This document shows, piece after piece, positions 17,419 through 27,178 of a DNA stretch of 64,000 nt. The DNA is from Pseudalgibacter ostreae (GTDB taxonomy: Bacteria > Bacteroidota > Bacteroidia > Flavobacteriales > Flavobacteriaceae). The stretch is from assembly GCF_042427585.1 (NCBI RefSeq), contig NZ_JBHMFC010000074.1, positions 1 to 64,000 of the forward strand, read 5' to 3'. Every line of letters begins with the position of its first letter. The first letter of the stretch is position 1. The position numbers and the translations under genes are program-made. The notes beneath the pieces were generated by a model. That model was not told the origin of the DNA, did not search any database, and saw nothing but the letters and a program-made list of their open reading frames with translations.

Positions 17419-18780
17419 TTAATTTTCATCTTCAAAAACTTGTTCTAATTTTATATAATCCACAGCTAATTCTCCTGCTGAAGGTTTCCAGTCGGATCTG
17501 AATATCCGCACTAGGTTGTCTCCAGCTTTCAATTCAACAATTCCGAAATCGATTTCACGAAACGTTTCCGATTGAGGAAAAACAAATTCACTGTATTTAT
17601 GGCTGTTTATTAATACATCATGGTTTGACTCTCCTTCGGGTGAAGCATATCTTACCTTAAAACGAAATTTTGATGGTTTTGCTACCTGTGCCAACATAGA
17701 CACATGGTCGTACGGATTATCAAAATTGGTAACATAGCCTTTGCCACTGTATCCTTTTATCCACGTATCAACAAATACATTGTACAAGCTACCTCCAGCT
17801 GCAAAGCCGTTTTCTGCTTCTAAATGAATGGTCGTTCTAGTGCGCTTCGCAAGACCTAAACCCTTTTTTGAAGGCACAATCGGGATAATATTTCCTTTTT
17901 TATCATAATTTAAATAATCGGCCATTACAGAGCGCGTTTCACTTAAACCGCCCGACAACCAAGCACTGTGATAAAACATCATATCTTTTCCTTTATACGT
18001 TACAGTACCGCCGTGGTTGGTACCACTCTGACCTTCAAAATCATCTATAAAACAATCTTTAAACTCATAAGGTCCTAAAGGTTGATCTGCCACAGCATAA
18101 AACATTTTCTGTGGCCAACGTCTTGGGGTTAAACCAGGATAGGTTAAGTAATATTTCTCTTTATATTTATGAATCCAAGGCGCTTCAAAAACATGTGTTA
18201 ATTGCGCTGTAAGGTCTACATAGGTTTCTGGTTTAATAGACATCAAGTCTTCGTTTAACTCTGCTGCAAAGCATTTGCGGTCGTGCCCCCAATATAAGTA
18301 TGGCGTGCCATCATCATCTATAAAGACAGCTGGATCCTGACCAAATTCCACACCTTTAACATAGCCTAAATCGGTAAAAGGCCCTTGAGGCACATCACTA
18401 CGTGCAATTCCCGTTCTAAAAAGCCCAATTCCAGCTTCTTTCATGCAATACACCAAATAGTATTGCCCTCTGTAGTAAACTGCATCCATGGCCCAAGCAT
18501 GACTCTCTGCCCAATCTACATTTTCTAAGTGTAAAACCCGCCCGTAATCTGTCCAGTTTACCATATCGGTAGTGGAAAAAGCATGATAATCTGTCATACC
18601 ATAATGGTTGTTTGAACCTGGCTCATCACGTGTTGTGTATACCCAAAGCCTGTCGTCCTCTGGCCAAACATGCGGTGCAGGGTCTGCTGTATACATATGG
18701 GTAAATATGGGGTTTTGAGAAAACCCGAATACGATATTAAAAAGCGCGATTAAAAATATTAGGTTGTTTTTCATTTTCAA
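17419..18780 (-). CDS. GH43 family glycosidase with C-terminal CBM6/35-like module
   Basis: 453 residues: signal peptide, five-bladed propeller (~25-315) and a beta-sandwich module (~318-450; HLEAENGFAAGG start, VDYIKLEQ end). The GH43 catalytic triad is visible as D33 in TADPAPHVW, D149 in FGQDPAVFIDDDG and E199 in HVFEAPWIH. Family members are inverting beta-xylosidases or alpha-L-arabinofuranosidases. It lies between the beta-helix copy at 18816 and GH39, with gaps of about 40 bases on each side. The subfamily is not assigned. Confidence 0.85.
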   Translation of the reverse strand: MKMKNNLIFLIALFNIVFGFSQNPIFTHMYTADPAPHVWPEDDRLWVYTTRDEPGSNNHYGMTDYHAFSTTDMVNWTDYGRVLHLENVDWAESHAWAMDAVYYRGQYYLVYCMKEAGIGLFRTGIARSDVPQGPFTDLGYVKGVEFGQDPAVFIDDDGTPYLYWGHDRKCFAAELNEDLMSIKPETYVDLTAQLTHVFEAPWIHKYKEKYYLTYPGLTPRRWPQKMFYAVADQPLGPYEFKDCFIDDFEGQSGTNHGGTVTYKGKDMMFYHSAWLSGGLSETRSVMADYLNYDKKGNIIPIVPSKKGLGLAKRTRTTIHLEAENGFAAGGSLYNVFVDTWIKGYSGKGYVTNFDNPYDHVSMLAQVAKPSKFRFKVRYASPEGESNHDVLINSHKYSEFVFPQSETFREIDFGIVELKAGDNLVRIFRSDWKPSAGELAVDYIKLEQVFEDEN

Positions 18781-18815
18781 TAGTTTTATTCGTAATTAAA
18801 CTTCACACTAAAGCA

Positions 18816-20165
18816 TTAACGTTTAGTCACTTTTACATGCATTCCTTTATTTTCTATAATCTCACCATTAGTTTTTATGATGCTGTTTTTTGCCTGTTCC
18901 CCTATTTTTATAGACATCCCTGTGGCGTTAATCAGATTTAAATTTGTGGTTTCTGCTTGCCCAAATGGCGACATCGCTTCTCCGTGCTCTGGATGTGTAT
19001 ATCCCAAAAGAATTGGTAAATCAGCTTGGCGCTGTGTTTCGTTTTCACTTCTTAACACCACCGTATTATTTTCACCTTGAATGGTTGCTAGTGCATGCAC
19101 TAAACGATCGGATTCTGCTGCATCAACAATTAAGTCTACATTTACATTACTACCTTCTACAAATAATAAAGGTCCATAATTGGCATCGCCTTTACAATTT
19201 TTAACCACGGTATCGTCGCCTATCCAATAGCCTCGTTCTGTACCTATAGTTTCACAATTTTCCAGAAGTGCCTTATTAAAACGAAGTTCGAATCCGCCAC
19301 GGGTGTTTTTAGCTATACAGTTTTTAAATGTTATGTTTTCGCATTCACCATATGTTCGAAATCCATCTTCACAAAGCGATTTCATATAACCAGAAGTTAC
19401 AACATACTCTCCTTCACGATTTTGCGTCCAAGTCTTAAAATCCACATCGAACGCCGGCCCTGATGTTTCTGCCAAAACATCATCTGTGGAGCGCATTTCG
19501 CCTTCAGCATAACAATCTTCGAAATAGACATTCTTTGGATTTTGTTGAATAAAGAAACAGTGTCCAAACGAACGATTATAGATCTTACATCTGTAAAGTT
19601 TGGTCTCGTTTCCTGTAACCAAAAGAGCACTATGCTTTCGATGTTTTATGGTGGTTTCTTTTTGCTTTCCTTTTCCAAATAAATCGCCATACCCATAAGG
19701 ATAAGAGCCTGAAACGTATAAGGTAATCCCTTTAAGACTATTTGCTTCGCCTGCAACCTGAAGTACCGTACCTCCAAGTGATGTTCCTTGACCGATGCAT
19801 CTTATGGTGAGTCCTAGAAAAGAATTATTTGAACCACTAACTAAAAATTCATCAGAATGTATTGGTGGATTTAATACTGTTCGAATTTCTGTATCTAATT
19901 CGATTTCTACGCCTTCAAGATTAAAAACATTATTACTTCCACTAAAGGTGATATACTGATATTGTTTGTTCGCACGACGCTCTTGAAGAATTTCAGGTGT
20001 TAATAAATCAGTTAACTTATATACACCAGGAGCCATAGTGATTGTGTGTTCGCTTTCTGTCGCATATTTTGCTAACTCTTTTAGACTACTGATTTTTATT
20101 TCTGAAGCGTTTAAATTGCTACAGAAAAACAGAAGAATGATGATTATACTTGATACTTTTTTCAT
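18816..20165 (-). CDS. Beta-helix family protein (family copy 2)
   Basis: 449 residues: signal peptide (1-20) then a right-handed beta-helix. Family hallmarks: GSYPYGYG (153-160), HRKHS (175-179), FGHCFFIQ (200-207), EGEMRSTDD (221-229) followed by LAETSGPAFD, and CEDGFRTY (265-272). No accessory module or T9SS tail, so it is probably periplasmic. It is the first gene of a three-gene unit with GH43 and GH39, starting ~70 bases below a 21-bp-period operator. The C-terminal half is more divergent than in copies 3 and 4. Function unknown; a carbohydrate-active enzyme is inferred from fold and context. Confidence 0.7.
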   Translation of the reverse strand: MKKVSSIIIILLFFCSNLNASEIKISSLKELAKYATESEHTITMAPGVYKLTDLLTPEILQERRANKQYQYITFSGSNNVFNLEGVEIELDTEIRTVLNPPIHSDEFLVSGSNNSFLGLTIRCIGQGTSLGGTVLQVAGEANSLKGITLYVSGSYPYGYGDLFGKGKQKETTIKHRKHSALLVTGNETKLYRCKIYNRSFGHCFFIQQNPKNVYFEDCYAEGEMRSTDDVLAETSGPAFDVDFKTWTQNREGEYVVTSGYMKSLCEDGFRTYGECENITFKNCIAKNTRGGFELRFNKALLENCETIGTERGYWIGDDTVVKNCKGDANYGPLLFVEGSNVNVDLIVDAAESDRLVHALATIQGENNTVVLRSENETQRQADLPILLGYTHPEHGEAMSPFGQAETTNLNLINATGMSIKIGEQAKNSIIKTNGEIIENKGMHVKVTKR

Positions 20166-20235
20166 TGTAAATTACAAATTGTTTTATCGTTTTCCTTATG
20201 CTATTGCAAGTATAATCACTCCTACGACATTTGAA

Positions 20236-20265
20236 TATAAACTATGAATCATTTGCAATAACTTA
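20236..20265 (-). promoter_or_regulatory. Operator candidate: direct repeat with 21-bp period
   Basis: TATAAACTA at 20236 and AATAACTTA at 20257, spacer TGAATCATTTGC. The near edge is 71 bases before the ATG of the gene at 18816-20165, almost the same distance as at 25432 (69 bases) and 52196 (77 bases). Confidence 0.6.
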
Positions 20266-20284
20266 AAATCCATTTAAAAAAATC

Positions 20285-20311
20285 AAGGCTAAATGGGTCT
20301 CTTTTAGCCTT
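20285..20311 (-). terminator. Rho-independent terminator after the interrupted lyase gene
   Basis: A perfect 9-bp stem (AAGGCTAAA at 20285-20293 with TTTAGCCTT at 20303-20311) is followed on the minus strand by GA and a T7 run. It lies between the lyase stop (20385) and the operator of the next unit. Confidence 0.75.
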
Positions 20312-20384
20312 AAAACCTGTAACAAATCAAACTAAATTTAAAAGAAAGGCTGTTAAAATAGACATTCTAAAAATTCAACTTTTA

Positions 20385-23300
20385 TTAGTCATGAAATGTT
20401 GTTTCACGTCTTACTAATACTCCGTTTTTAAATTCTTTTACAATAACTTTTACATTACCGCCATCTTGTTCCATATCTTCTATTGTGATATTTTGCACAC
20501 GTCCATCGGTTAACCTTACAGTCAATTCATTTTCACTTTTAGCTTCAACCGAGAACACCAAAGATTCATTTTCGTAAGGTTCGATTACAGAAAGATAACG
20601 TGCTTTTTTACCATGCGTTCTAACCGCCATAGATTTTAGTCGAGAGGCTTCGTCTCCTAATGGAAAATCTCCGCCAATTGTCGCTTCAAAAGCAACAGCA
20701 CCCAAACCAGAAAGATCTAAACTAATGACTCCTTGTTCCTTACTATTTTCAGGCATTGCAGGTGTAGAATTCTCCATTGGCGCACCGCTAATTTTAATCG
20801 GGCCATTATAGTAATCTTTCCCTTTAGACTCAGGCTTCAATATATTTTTATATGTCGCGTTTAAATCTGAGACATACACTACAGATCCATCTGCTTTCAC
20901 TAATCGTGCATCTCCCCAAAACAGGGTGTTATTTTTGTTTTTCGCTTTAGTTAATGTGGTAAGCTCTAAGGTTTTCTTATTATTAAGGTCTACTTTCACT
21001 GCTTTACTTCCTAAAATCCAAGCTCCAGTACTATCATTTACTTTTAATTGATTATCGGTTTTTACCGTATACCAAAGTTGTTTGTTCACAGAGAAACTTT
21101 CGTTAGATGTACCAATCATAACCTCAGCTTTACGTGGCCATGCATTGAACACATCTATTTTAAGCGCGCCTTCTAAACTGTGCGGCAAACGCACACCTTC
21201 GTTATCGCAATCTTCACCCCAACACATTTCAAATTTTGTACGTGATGTCCCTTCGGTGGCATACCAATTACTATCGGTTATAAACTGAGCACTACCAAGA
21301 GCATCTGTACTCATTTGATTGGTGTGTTTTATAAGTGTAGTCTTATCCGATTGAATTCCTTTAAAGCCTTTAGCTTGAAACATCCAATCGAATTGATGCT
21401 CTTTCTCTCCTTTTAAATAATCGGCCAACAGCACATAATCATCTAGAACAATCATCAATCTGCGTTGAAATACAGGTTCGGTATAGCCAGTTACCGCACC
21501 ATAATCGGGAGCGTTTTCTGGTACATTAATAGAGCGGCCTTCTTCCCATACTTTTTCAGCAAAAGTTTGTTCTGTATTGTAGTGAATTCCTCCATACGGG
21601 GGGTAGCTCCATCTTGAGTTCGTTTCTACAGCAGTAGCTTGCATCATCTCTCCTGAATGAAAGAGCGTTCTATAATTCTGAACCGGTTCTTGCATTTTTT
21701 CATCTACAACCACCATGTTTTTATTAATTGATGTTTGCTTTAAGAACTTATACAAATAACTTCCGTAGCTATACCAATACATTAAGGTGCCGTAAAAACT
21801 ACGGCCGTAACGCATCATACTTACCAAATTTGTTCTATCAAAATGACCATGATACCCACCATGTGATCCATAATGCATAGTCGCCTGAATTTGCTCTGAT
21901 TGCTCACGTCCTTTTTTCTGAGAGCGCAACTGCACAATTCCCATATTATCGGCATATGCAGATTCCGTCATTTTTTCAGATACTACTTCTGGTAAATCTG
22001 GCACTCCGTACAATAAGTCTCGTTTTTCACTGCGCTGAATGATAGCCGCATATTCTGGATCTCGATATAAATAATAGGCCAGCTCGTAAGGCTTTCCAGA
22101 AACCATATCTTCAACAGCATCATTCACGGCTGGTAAAACACCTCTAAAATCCAGATATGGAATGGCAGCATCCCACATATCTTTTATACCTATATTATTA
22201 CGTTCTATGCTTCCCCATTTTTCAAATTGCATCCCGTACAGTCCACCTTGCCGACGACTTGCTAAAAGAGAAAAATGCGGTGTTGTCCCTATTGGAAACT
22301 GTCTGTTTGTAAAATTAATACCCCAAGGTTGCAGGGCAATCGCAATTTCAGAGAATTCCATAGCCACCCAAGTATTATATCCAACGGCACATTCGTACCA
22401 CCAGCCGTCGTTCATGATACCATGTTCTATATGTTTATAGACGCCCGTAGGCCCTTCTAACAATTGATCAATAAGACACCAATCTTGAAGGTTTAGCGCA
22501 CAATACACAGCTGCAGTAATTTCTGCCACATTCCAATTACTAATTGCACCACGCTGATTTCCTGTTATCGTGCGGTTTACAAACAATCTAAACGTCGCTT
22601 CGGTACGTTTATGGTCTTCGGCAGTAAGCAATTTACTGTCACGAATTAAGTCGTACATCCTTCCTACACCTTGCCAAAATTTCCCTTCGGCTACAAACGA
22701 ATTCCCTCCTCCAGCAAGTGTTGCACGGTACCCAGTATCTGGGTCAATTAGTCGCCGTAATACAACTAAGCATTTTGCTGCATAATCTTCATTTCCAGTT
22801 AACTGATATGCAATAGCACAATCGTACTCTTTGCTTCCATTCGAATTATAAACAGCTTGACCGAGCACACTGCCATCCTTTTCTTCTAATTTATTTCCGT
22901 TTGAAGGCTCCCAACTTTGGGCTTTTCGTTCATATTCAGCCAAAGCCTCTTTAGCCCAATCGTAATCTTTTATTTTATCTTTAACGTGTTGCCATTTCTC
23001 TTGTGTAAACACAATGTTTGGTGTTTGTACACGAACTGCAGTTGTAAACTCCAATGTCGTTACCGAAGCTCCTTGTCCGTTAGCAATCGCTTTAACCACT
23101 TGCTGTTCTCGAATTCCCTGCGGTAAATGAGCAGGAACGTTTACTGTTAATTGAATTTGTTTTTTATCGCCTGGCGCTAATTGCACTGTAGAAGTAGATA
23201 GCATTGCCTCCATAGACTCCCAACCTTTAGTCTCAATACGCAACTGGACTGCTTGAGCCTGATTGGTAGTATTCCCAATTTCCATATCGTAAGTCACTTG

Positions 23301-23477
23301 CTTTCCAGCTTCAATAGCTTTCCCTCGAAGTTCTGCCTCTACATAATGTGTTAAACCTTTGGTTACATTTACATTTCTGATTTTATAATCTGAATTTTCT
23401 GCTGAAGACGCCGTTAATAACACATGTTTAATGGCATACAGAGTTCCCATTTTCTGTCCAGAATCAATATTGAACAT
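20385..23477 (-). CDS. Heparinase II/III-type lyase, C-terminal part of an interrupted gene
   Basis: 1030 codons continuing, in the same frame, the fragment at 23502-23879 after an in-frame TGA (23502-23504). Visible domains: rest of a beta-sandwich (to ~25), a second beta-sandwich (~35-150), an (alpha/alpha) toroid (~160-500) and the heparinase II/III domain (~510-1000) with the His-rich YGSHGGYHGHFDR and WYSYGSY blocks matching the paralogue at 1914-4406. As it stands, a product starting at 23477 would lack a signal peptide and could not be exported. Without the TGA the protein would be ~1164 residues. PL family not assigned; a sequencing error, a nonsense mutation or readthrough all remain possible. 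Confidence 0.75.
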   Translation of the reverse strand: MFNIDSGQKMGTLYAIKHVLLTASSAENSDYKIRNVNVTKGLTHYVEAELRGKAIEAGKQVTYDMEIGNTTNQAQAVQLRIETKGWESMEAMLSTSTVQLAPGDKKQIQLTVNVPAHLPQGIREQQVVKAIANGQGASVTTLEFTTAVRVQTPNIVFTQEKWQHVKDKIKDYDWAKEALAEYERKAQSWEPSNGNKLEEKDGSVLGQAVYNSNGSKEYDCAIAYQLTGNEDYAAKCLVVLRRLIDPDTGYRATLAGGGNSFVAEGKFWQGVGRMYDLIRDSKLLTAEDHKRTEATFRLFVNRTITGNQRGAISNWNVAEITAAVYCALNLQDWCLIDQLLEGPTGVYKHIEHGIMNDGWWYECAVGYNTWVAMEFSEIAIALQPWGINFTNRQFPIGTTPHFSLLASRRQGGLYGMQFEKWGSIERNNIGIKDMWDAAIPYLDFRGVLPAVNDAVEDMVSGKPYELAYYLYRDPEYAAIIQRSEKRDLLYGVPDLPEVVSEKMTESAYADNMGIVQLRSQKKGREQSEQIQATMHYGSHGGYHGHFDRTNLVSMMRYGRSFYGTLMYWYSYGSYLYKFLKQTSINKNMVVVDEKMQEPVQNYRTLFHSGEMMQATAVETNSRWSYPPYGGIHYNTEQTFAEKVWEEGRSINVPENAPDYGAVTGYTEPVFQRRLMIVLDDYVLLADYLKGEKEHQFDWMFQAKGFKGIQSDKTTLIKHTNQMSTDALGSAQFITDSNWYATEGTSRTKFEMCWGEDCDNEGVRLPHSLEGALKIDVFNAWPRKAEVMIGTSNESFSVNKQLWYTVKTDNQLKVNDSTGAWILGSKAVKVDLNNKKTLELTTLTKAKNKNNTLFWGDARLVKADGSVVYVSDLNATYKNILKPESKGKDYYNGPIKISGAPMENSTPAMPENSKEQGVISLDLSGLGAVAFEATIGGDFPLGDEASRLKSMAVRTHGKKARYLSVIEPYENESLVFSVEAKSENELTVRLTDGRVQNITIEDMEQDGGNVKVIVKEFKNGVLVRRETTFHD

Positions 23478-23501
23478 CTCCCAAGGAATATAGACGTTTC
23501 G

Positions 23502-23879
23502 TCAGCCTTGTCCCGAAAACTGAATTTTTGCTGTACTAATAGGCTTAAGTTCTTTATAGTCTAAAGAATCAACTTTTAATAGTGCTGTAACTGCTGTAGT
23601 CGATTCGTTTTTCACATACACTTCAAAAGACAAACCGCTATAAGGTGTCCAATCTGCAGCATCTCCAAAATAATCACGCATGATTCCAGGAAAATACACT
23701 CGGTTTTGATTAGAATAAGTATAGGAAATAGTATCCTTGTTTTTTACGATAGCTTCATTCTTTTTCACTTTAGAAACACCCGTCCAATCGGAAAAATCAG
23801 AATTCCCAATCGGTATTCCTGATTGTGCTGTCAAAATTAAAGAGAAAAACGTTAGGCAAAGTGCAATGTAATATTTCAT
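23502..23879 (-). pseudogene. N-terminal fragment of the interrupted heparinase II/III-type lyase
   Basis: 125 residues: signal peptide (1-18) and the first strands of a jelly-roll-like domain, ending IQFSGQG before TGA. The next codons in the same frame read RNVYIPWEMFNID, the expected continuation of such a domain. A Trp codon (TGG) at the stop position would give a natural GWRNVYIPW, so a single G-to-A change is the simplest explanation. The start at 23879 lies 17 bases below the stop of the beta-helix gene at 23897, so the two are probably co-transcribed. Confidence 0.75.
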
Positions 23880-23896
23880 TTTAAATGTGTGCGTTA

Positions 23897-25363
23897 TTAT
23901 TCTTTACTTAAAAGTTTTATTGCTTTAACCTTATTATTCGTTCCTGAATCTTTAATTTTCCCAACAGATTTTCCTGTAACGCTACTACTTTTATCGGATA
24001 AAACAACTGGATATTGCGTAAGATTATGTATTTCAAAATCAAAGCCTTTAAAGTCATTTTGATTTGGCAGATTACCGTGTAATAATCTGATGTTATTTTT
24101 ATCTCCACCCACTTTAATTTTCAATCCTTTTTCTAGTGCTTCACTAGAGCCACGAAATGTTATTCTATGCTTACTCCCACCAATATATGCCACATTTCCA
24201 GACCCATTATAGTAAGGTTCTTTAGAGGGCAAGAGCGTAATGTCGGCATGATATGCTTTATCCCTTTCGTATGTGGAAGCGTAAGCAGGGCCATGGGTAA
24301 CATCGGCTTTACAGTTCACTAAATCACCAGAACCTAACGAAAAGCCGTTTTCACAACCTATCGCAACACAACCTTCTACTCGTTTTTTTCCTGTAGCATG
24401 TGCAATAGTAACACCTGTTCGCATATTTTTTACAGTACAATTCAATACCGTTACATTGGAAGTGCCTCTTTTATAAACCTGTCCATCTATTATCGTTTCC
24501 CCTCCATCATAAGCACGAATACCAGCTTCGCCAGTACTTAACATATAGCCTTTTGGGAGTCTATAGCCCCAAACCGTCATAAAATCGACATCAAAAGCCG
24601 GGCCTGAAGTTTCTTTTAAAATAGCGTCTGTTTTCCGTACCTCGCCCTCTACATAACAACCTTCAATAATGGGGTTGTTTGCCGCTTGCATAAAAATACA
24701 GTGACCATAACTTCTATGTGTAAATTTTGAGTTCTTTAAGTGATTTGACTCTCCACGAACCAAACAGGCACTATGCTTTTGATGTGGAATAACAAACTTG
24801 CCCCCTTTACCAAAAGCATCGCCATACCCATAAGGAAAAGACCCTTTGGTTGTAACATTAAAACCTTCGACTCTATTATGTGCGCCATCCATAACAATAT
24901 TGTTTGCTCTTCTAGTAGGATTGTCGTGAACAGACCCCTGATCTACCAAGGTTAAATTTTTAAGAACATTATGGTTTCCTATAATTTGGATTTCATAAAC
25001 CTGAAAGTTACCAAACGCCTGAAAAACCTTGGTATCGACATTAATGGTTACTCCAGAGAAATCGTAAGTACTATTATTTCCCTCAAAAAGCAACAACACT
25101 TTACTAATGTTCTTAATCTTAGTTTCCTGCGTATACAGTCCATTTTTAACGTCTTGGGCAGTAATGGTGTATACACCCGGCTTCATTTTAACGTTAACTC
25201 CATTATCATCTAAATACGGCTTTAATTCTTGTAATGAATGCACCACAGTTTGTGCATTAAGCTTTAATCCAGATAATACAAAAACCCCTAAAAGGAGTAT
25301 GCTATAAGCGTTTGAAAACGTATACTTTTTAATATTTTTTAAATTGTTAACAGATGTAGACAT
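23897..25363 (-). CDS. Beta-helix family protein (family copy 3)
   Basis: 488 residues with a signal peptide ending near LKLNAQ. Family hallmarks present: GSFPYGYGDAFGKGGK, HQKHS, RSYGHCIFMQ, YVEGEVRKTDAIL followed by KETSGPAFD. Two family positions are changed: STDD is KTDA and the EDGIR block is GEAGIRAY, removing an acidic residue kept in most copies. Its closest relatives are copies 4 and 8. It has no CBM or T9SS tail. It heads the unit that also contains the interrupted lyase, 69 bases below an operator. The altered residues could mean a different specificity or an inactive, binding-only copy. Confidence 0.7.
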   Translation of the reverse strand: MSTSVNNLKNIKKYTFSNAYSILLLGVFVLSGLKLNAQTVVHSLQELKPYLDDNGVNVKMKPGVYTITAQDVKNGLYTQETKIKNISKVLLLFEGNNSTYDFSGVTINVDTKVFQAFGNFQVYEIQIIGNHNVLKNLTLVDQGSVHDNPTRRANNIVMDGAHNRVEGFNVTTKGSFPYGYGDAFGKGGKFVIPHQKHSACLVRGESNHLKNSKFTHRSYGHCIFMQAANNPIIEGCYVEGEVRKTDAILKETSGPAFDVDFMTVWGYRLPKGYMLSTGEAGIRAYDGGETIIDGQVYKRGTSNVTVLNCTVKNMRTGVTIAHATGKKRVEGCVAIGCENGFSLGSGDLVNCKADVTHGPAYASTYERDKAYHADITLLPSKEPYYNGSGNVAYIGGSKHRITFRGSSEALEKGLKIKVGGDKNNIRLLHGNLPNQNDFKGFDFEIHNLTQYPVVLSDKSSSVTGKSVGKIKDSGTNNKVKAIKLLSKE

Positions 25364-25720
25364 GTGGTTTTAGCTGAGTTTATAAGATTGCATATAAAGT
25401 GATAAAAATACTTAAGACCTTATCATTCTAATATAAATTATGATCCAATCACTATAAAACAAATACCTTAGGGTATAAAATCTTTTAATTTTAAAGAATT
25501 AGGCCTATAGACATGAAACTTTTTAACATATGGGCTTATGTAACATAGCCACTAAAACCTTTACGCCCGAATTGTTAAAGAGCTGAATTTTACATTTACT
25601 CTAAAGCAAATTCCTGAACCTTCCCTTAAGGAACTTATTTAAGCAACACTTTTTACTTATTTTTTTATGATGCTAGGCCCCAACAAACCAACTGCTACAG
25701 AGTATCAAATAACACTATTA
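25364..25720. other. Intergenic region between beta-helix copies 3 and 4
   Basis: About 357 bases with the operator candidate at 25432-25461. The leader next to the copy 3 start shares a segment (ATAAAAATACTTAAG, 25402-25416) with the leader of copy 4, as expected after tandem duplication. I see no gene, tRNA or convincing terminator in the rest. Confidence 0.6.
25432..25461 (-). promoter_or_regulatory. Operator candidate: direct repeat with 21-bp period
   Basis: TATAAATTA at 25432 and TATAAAACA at 25453, spacer TGATCCAATCAC. Near edge 69 bases before the ATG at 25363. Confidence 0.6.
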
Positions 25721-27178
25721 TTAAGGTTTAGCTATTTTAAAAACATGGTTATTAAAACCTTGATCGGTTACCCCTCCCACCGACACTCCTGTACAGTTTT
25801 TGCTATTATCATCTAAAACCACAGGATACCCCGTAAAGTTATGCAATACGATGTTTGAAGCTGGATAATTCTCATCTTTTTCAAGCATACCAATAGTTTT
25901 ATTATCACCGCCAATATTAATTTTTAAGTTTTTATCGGCATGCTGTAGGGCATTTTTTAAAATAATTTTATGATTATTTCCTATTATTATAGCAGCATGA
26001 CCACTGCCATTATAAGACTTGCCCTTGTATGGCAATAAGGTTATCTCTGCATTCATACCCGTATCATTTGGATAGTCTACACCTAATGCGGGCCCATGTT
26101 GTGTGTCGGCATAGCAATCTACAATATCACCAGAACCAATACAAAACCCTCTTTGACACCCAATAACGGTAGTACCTGAAACATGTTTTTTTCCTGTTGC
26201 ATGTGTTAAGGTAACACCAGCCCTCATATTCTTAACGGTACAGTTAATAATCGTTGGGTTTGAAGTTCCTCTGTTGTATGTCACACCATCTATAATCGTT
26301 TCTCCACCATTATATGCCCTTATGCCCTCCTCGCCTAAACACATCATATACCCCTTCGGCAAGCTGTACCCAAAAACCGTTTTAAAGCGTACTTTGTCAG
26401 CATCAGATCCCGATCCTTTTTCTGTTAACATATCGTCTGTAGATCGCATTTCTCCTTCAACATAACAGCCTTCCACAATAGGCCAATCTGCAGCTTGCAT
26501 AAATATGGCGTGCCCATAGGAGCGGTGTATGATGGTGCAGTTTTTTGCATGATTTTTATTTCCTCTAATTAAAAAAGAAGAATGTTTTCTATGATTAATA
26601 ACACTTTTTCCACCCTTTCCAAAAGCCTCTCCATAACCATAAGGGTAAGATCCTTTTGTGGTAATATGAAAACCTTCAACCCTATTGCTTGCACCATCCA
26701 TAACAATGTTTGTTGCACGCCTTGTTGGGGCATCGTAAACAGAACCGACATCGGCTATAGTCAAGTTTTTTAAAATGTTATGATTCCCGATGATTTGAAT
26801 CTCATATAGCTCTTCGGTTTTACTTGGAAAAGCACTCAACACTTCTGTACTCACATTAATAACAACATCTGTAAAATCATAAGTACTGTTATTACCCGAA
26901 AAAAGAAAAAGCACATTGGCGTGGTTTTTAACAACGGTAGCGCTTGAAAAATGGCCATTATGAATATCTTTAGCTGAAATAGCGTATACGCCTGGTTTTA
27001 AAACCACATTTACATTACTCTGGCTTAAGTAAGGTAATAATTCTTTGAGTGAACTCACTTTAGTTTGGGCATTCAAAATAACGCCTATCAAAAGAAAAAA
27101 ACTAAAAAAAAGTAGTCTATGAGTTTTTAATTGACCTTTATACTTATTACGTTTTAAATGTATTGAAAATGTATTCAT
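25721..27178 (-). CDS. Beta-helix family protein (family copy 4)
   Basis: 485 residues with a signal peptide ending VILNAQ. Family hallmarks: GSYPYGYGEAFGKGGK, HRKHS, RSYGHAIFMQAA, YVEGEMRSTDDML, LGEEGIRAY and VKNMRAGV. It runs parallel to copy 3 along its whole length (NIVMDGA, NRVEGF, PTRRA blocks), so the two arose by tandem duplication. Between them lies a 357-base gap; the operator there serves copy 3, while only a degenerate half-site (TTTAATCTA at 27246) is seen upstream of copy 4. No accessory module. Activity unknown; the intact acidic residues make it a better candidate for an active enzyme than copy 3. Confidence 0.7.
   Translation of the reverse strand: MNTFSIHLKRNKYKGQLKTHRLLFFSFFLLIGVILNAQTKVSSLKELLPYLSQSNVNVVLKPGVYAISAKDIHNGHFSSATVVKNHANVLFLFSGNNSTYDFTDVVINVSTEVLSAFPSKTEELYEIQIIGNHNILKNLTIADVGSVYDAPTRRATNIVMDGASNRVEGFHITTKGSYPYGYGEAFGKGGKSVINHRKHSSFLIRGNKNHAKNCTIIHRSYGHAIFMQAADWPIVEGCYVEGEMRSTDDMLTEKGSGSDADKVRFKTVFGYSLPKGYMMCLGEEGIRAYNGGETIIDGVTYNRGTSNPTIINCTVKNMRAGVTLTHATGKKHVSGTTVIGCQRGFCIGSGDIVDCYADTQHGPALGVDYPNDTGMNAEITLLPYKGKSYNGSGHAAIIIGNNHKIILKNALQHADKNLKINIGGDNKTIGMLEKDENYPASNIVLHNFTGYPVVLDDNSKNCTGVSVGGVTDQGFNNHVFKIAKP

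Noticed and set aside
23502..23504. Selenocysteine or another recoded TGA
   Set aside because: The context (GxRNVYIPW) fits Trp in a structural domain, no catalytic role is expected there, and no selenocysteine insertion structure was recognised.
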